A stretch of 7,540 nucleotides of DNA from Pseudomonadota bacterium (lineage in GTDB: Bacteria; Pseudomonadota; Alphaproteobacteria; Caulobacterales; Caulobacteraceae): assembly GCA_023445955.1 (NCBI GenBank), contig JAEXJH010000578.1, positions 1-7,540 on the forward strand. The letters are read 5' to 3'. Numbering within the stretch: the first letter of the stretch is position 1; each line of letters begins with the position of its first letter. The notes under the pieces were generated by a model. It worked only from the letters and a program-made list of their open reading frames with translations. It did no database searches and was not told the DNA's origin. The position numbers and the translations under genes were made by a program. Shown here piece after piece: positions 5,972 through 7,540 of this stretch.

Positions 5972-6606
5972 GCCTTGCGCGGCTTGTGCAGCACCGGCTG
6001 GACCAGTTCGTGGATGTCGATGCCGTAGATCGTCAGGCCTTCGATATTGGCGTTGTCGATCGAGACGTCCTTCATGTTGATGTCGTCGAAGCGCGCACCG
6101 CTGAGATTGATGTTCTGGAAGCTGGCTTTCGACAGGTTCACGTTGTCGAACCGCGCCTGGACCATGCCGCAGTTGACGAAGCTGATGCCGCCCAGACGGC
6201 GGTTTTCGAAGCACGGCGCGGGCTCGGCGGGCGCGAGCGGCTGGCCCACGTCGATGCGGTTGCCGTCGGGGTCGGCGAAGACGAAGGCTCGCAAGCCGTA
6301 GTCCTTGTCCTGCAGCGACTTGATGATCCGCACCCCGACCGCGACCAGGTGCTCGTGCAGAGCGTCGACATTGTCGACCATCAGGTGGGCGATGTTGGTG
6401 GTCGAGGGCTTGTGGTCCTTGACCAGGCTGAGATGCAGCTCGGCCCCGTCCTTTTCCAGGATCATGAAGCCGACCGGGTCGCCGTTCTCGAAGGCCTTCT
6501 TGAAGCCGAGGACGTCGCTGTAGAAGGCGTAGGCGGCTTGAATGTCGCGCGTGAACGCGGACGCGGCCAGGCGGCCGAACCGGATGGTCGAGGTCGATGA
6601 GGTCAT
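5968..6606 (-). CDS. VOC-domain protein fused to a C-terminal pentapeptide-repeat domain
   Basis: 212 residues in two parts. Residues about 8-124 form a vicinal-oxygen-chelate domain resembling bleomycin-resistance/glyoxalase proteins: FTRDIQAAYAFYSDVLGF (18-35), then IAHLMVDNVDALHEHL (72-87) and DYGLRAFVFADPDGNRIDV (102-120). H58 and H74 are possible metal ligands, but D119 stands where many metal-dependent members have Glu, so a ligand-binding rather than catalytic role is possible. Residues 141-200 fall in exact five-residue register with F, L, I or M at the centre of each unit (for example ARFDN VNLSK ASFQN INLSG), about 12 units or three coils of a quadrilateral beta-helix. Pentapeptide helices such as Qnr and McbG mimic DNA; here the surface is not strongly acidic. 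No signal peptide. GGGAGA precedes the ATG by 9 bases. Function is unknown; ligand or antibiotic sequestration is one inference. Confidence 0.88.
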   Translation of the reverse strand: MTSSTSTIRFGRLAASAFTRDIQAAYAFYSDVLGFKKAFENGDPVGFMILEKDGAELHLSLVKDHKPSTTNIAHLMVDNVDALHEHLVAVGVRIIKSLQDKDYGLRAFVFADPDGNRIDVGQPLAPAEPAPCFENRRLGGISFVNCGMVQARFDNVNLSKASFQNINLSGARFDDINMKDVSIDNANIEGLTIYGIDIHELVQPVLHKPRKA

Positions 6607-6617
6607 CGCTCGCGGTC

Positions 6618-6693
6618 TCCCTGTGGGAGGGCAGGGGCGGCGGTGCGCGTGCCCGATGTGGAGCGGTGTCCGGCTCCGACCCTGCCACAGGGA
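6618..6693. repeat. Long-range inverted repeat in the leader of the VOC-pentapeptide gene
   Basis: tccctgtgg (6618-6626) and ccacaggga (6685-6693) are perfect complements. Pairing can resume with caggg in the left arm and ccctg (6680-6684) after a 5-base bulge, and a smaller dyad ggagc/gctcc lies inside (6660-6664, 6673-6677). On the coding strand the 6618-6626 arm contains the AGGGA of the VOC gene's ribosome-binding site, so the fold could mask it. It could also be a weak end to the lipoprotein transcript (no U-run) or a protein-binding site. Confidence 0.6.
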
Positions 6694-6699
6694 AATAGC
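6692..6699 (-). promoter_or_regulatory. Possible -10 element for the VOC-pentapeptide gene
   Basis: GCTATTTC on the minus strand matches the Caulobacter -10 consensus GCTANAWC at six of seven specified positions. No TTGAC-type -35 is evident 10-14 bases upstream. If used, transcription would begin near 6685 and the leader would contain only part of the inverted repeat's upstream arm. Confidence 0.3.
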
Positions 6700-6704
6700 G
6701 AGTT

Positions 6705-7166
6705 CTAGAGTCCGGCCGGCACGCCGTTATTGACCGGCGGCGGCTTGCAGTGGCCGGCGCGGGCCTGGACCACGTAGAAGAGGGCGCGGCCCTGGGCGAA
6801 GCTGCTGTGCTCGGCCAGCGGGTTGGTGGGCTGGCCGGTGGTCAGGCTCAGCGCCTGCTCGCCGCCGCCCGCGCTCTGGCCCAGCGAGCCCTGGTTCCAG
6901 CGGCTCAGCACCGGGGGGCTGGCGGCCACGACCGCATCGGCCACCACCTCCGCGCCGTCCTTGGAACCGGCCAGGCTGTAGGCCCAGCGGCGCGTGCACT
7001 CGTCGACCGGCGTCGACGGGTCCGAGGCCGCCGTGGCGCCGGGACCGGTGTTGTTGCGGAAGTCGGCGCAGATCTTCGGATTGCTCATGGACTCATGCCC
7101 GCCTTCGCAGGCGGCCAAGGCGAGGGTGGCGAGGGCCAGGGTGGCCATCACGGGCTTGCGGATCAT
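6705..7166 (-). CDS. Hypothetical lipoprotein
   Basis: 153 residues, family not recognised. The N-terminus is a lipoprotein signal: basic MIRKP, a hydrophobic stretch of Ala, Leu and Thr, and the lipobox LAAC with C20 as the lipidated residue, so the mature protein should be anchored in the inner or outer membrane on the periplasmic side. The mature part (133 residues) has three further cysteines, C33, C57 and C140, of which two could form a disulfide, and a central RWAYSLAGSKDGAEVVADAVV (60-80), the most helix-like and probably best-conserved segment. The C-terminus is Pro/Gly-rich. The start at 7166 keeps the basic n-region; a later Met7 would lose it. It lies 21 bases downstream of the glycine-zipper gene, suggesting co-transcription, with only a weak ribosome-binding site (CGGAAAT). 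Confidence 0.82.
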   Translation of the reverse strand: MIRKPVMATLALATLALAACEGGHESMSNPKICADFRNNTGPGATAASDPSTPVDECTRRWAYSLAGSKDGAEVVADAVVAASPPVLSRWNQGSLGQSAGGGEQALSLTTGQPTNPLAEHSSFAQGRALFYVVQARAGHCKPPPVNNGVPAGL

Positions 7167-7187
7167 CGTTTTGATTTCCGTGGTTTC

Positions 7188-7540
7188 TTAGCGGGGGCTG
7201 ATCTGGACGGGGCGCTGCGAGAGGCGCCCGCGCTCGTCGTAGTAGGAGATCGTCGCGTTGCGGCACGTCCCGCCGGTGCTGGTGTTGGCCGAGACCTGCT
7301 GGAAGGTCCCGTTGCGGACCTCGCCCGTTGCGACCGGGTTGCCCATGTGGTCGTAATAGACCTGACGGACGGGCGCGGGCTGGGCCGGCGCGGCGTACGA
7401 AGCGCTGCGCGAGCCGGAGCTGTAATAGGCTGTGCGGCTGCGGCAGCCGCTCTTGCCGATCTCGCGGCCGACGAGCGCGCCGCCCAGGCCGCCGACGATC
7501 AGGCCGCCGCCGCCCTTGGAGATGGCGTTGCCGACCAGGG
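7188..7540 (-). CDS. Glycine-zipper envelope protein, C-terminal part
   Basis: The C-terminal 116 residues of a gene cut by the right edge; the frame is open to the edge and ends in TAA at 7188-7190. The visible N-terminal part is Gly-rich with GxxxG spacing (LVGNAISKGGGGLIVGG, then LGGALVGREIGKSGC), the pattern of glycine-zipper two-helix proteins such as the Rickettsia 17-kDa surface antigen and SlyB-like proteins. A Ser/Ala/Pro-rich linker follows, then a domain with YYDHMGNP, VATGEVRNGTF, GGTCRNATISYYDERGR and a terminal RPVQISPR. Two cysteines, one after the zipper and one in GGTC, could form a disulfide in the periplasm. A signal peptide is expected beyond the window. It is probably an outer-membrane or periplasmic protein co-transcribed with the lipoprotein; its function is unknown. 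Confidence 0.8.
   Translation of the reverse strand, partial: LVGNAISKGGGGLIVGGLGGALVGREIGKSGCRSRTAYYSSGSRSASYAAPAQPAPVRQVYYDHMGNPVATGEVRNGTFQQVSANTSTGGTCRNATISYYDERGRLSQRPVQISPR

Noticed and set aside
5333..6688. 451-codon minus-strand frame overlapping the GST and VOC genes
   Set aside because: It is an out-of-frame shadow, rich in Arg, Gly and Ala, across two genes with clear domain matches.

Overview
The window reads as a chromosomal segment of a high-GC alphaproteobacterium, most likely Caulobacter or a close relative (Caulobacteraceae). This rests on strong G/C third-position bias, an alphaproteobacterial-type PurB, spinster-like MFS transporters of the kind common in Caulobacterales, and possible -10 elements close to the Caulobacter consensus. 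The genus is an inference from memory, not a search. I see no insertion sequence, phage gene, CRISPR array, tRNA or rRNA, and no gene-free stretch longer than 110 bases.

Left block (1-2261, all minus strand, transcribed right to left): purB (adenylosuccinate lyase), then 3 bases later a 2-oxoglutarate/Fe(II) oxygenase of the prolyl-hydroxylase type, then a 17-base overlap into a uracil-DNA-glycosylase-superfamily gene that runs off the left edge and looks like a hypoxanthine (deoxyinosine) DNA glycosylase. The packing points to one translationally coupled unit joining the IMP-to-AMP step with repair of hypoxanthine in DNA. The purB start codon lies in a GC-rich hairpin.

Middle block (2315-5257, minus strand): two tandem paralogous spinster-like MFS transporters. 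Each is preceded by a nearly identical leader of about 41 bases (core caaacatttgttctaatc on the plus strand) that holds the ribosome-binding site and a possible -10 box. A hairpin terminator lies between the two genes, so the paralogues probably have separate but similarly controlled transcripts.

Right block: a glutathione S-transferase on the plus strand, divergent from the MFS pair. Convergent with it, with stop codons overlapping in one CTAG, is an unusual fusion of a VOC (glyoxalase/bleomycin-resistance) domain to a C-terminal pentapeptide-repeat helix. Upstream of the fusion gene is a long inverted repeat that could cover its ribosome-binding site. Further right, on the minus strand, are a small lipoprotein and the C-terminal part of a glycine-zipper envelope protein cut by the right edge; they are 21 bases apart and probably co-transcribed.

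Most promising for follow-up: the VOC-pentapeptide fusion, the duplicated leader of the MFS paralogues, the purB/oxygenase/deoxyinosine-glycosylase cluster, and the hairpin on the purB start.
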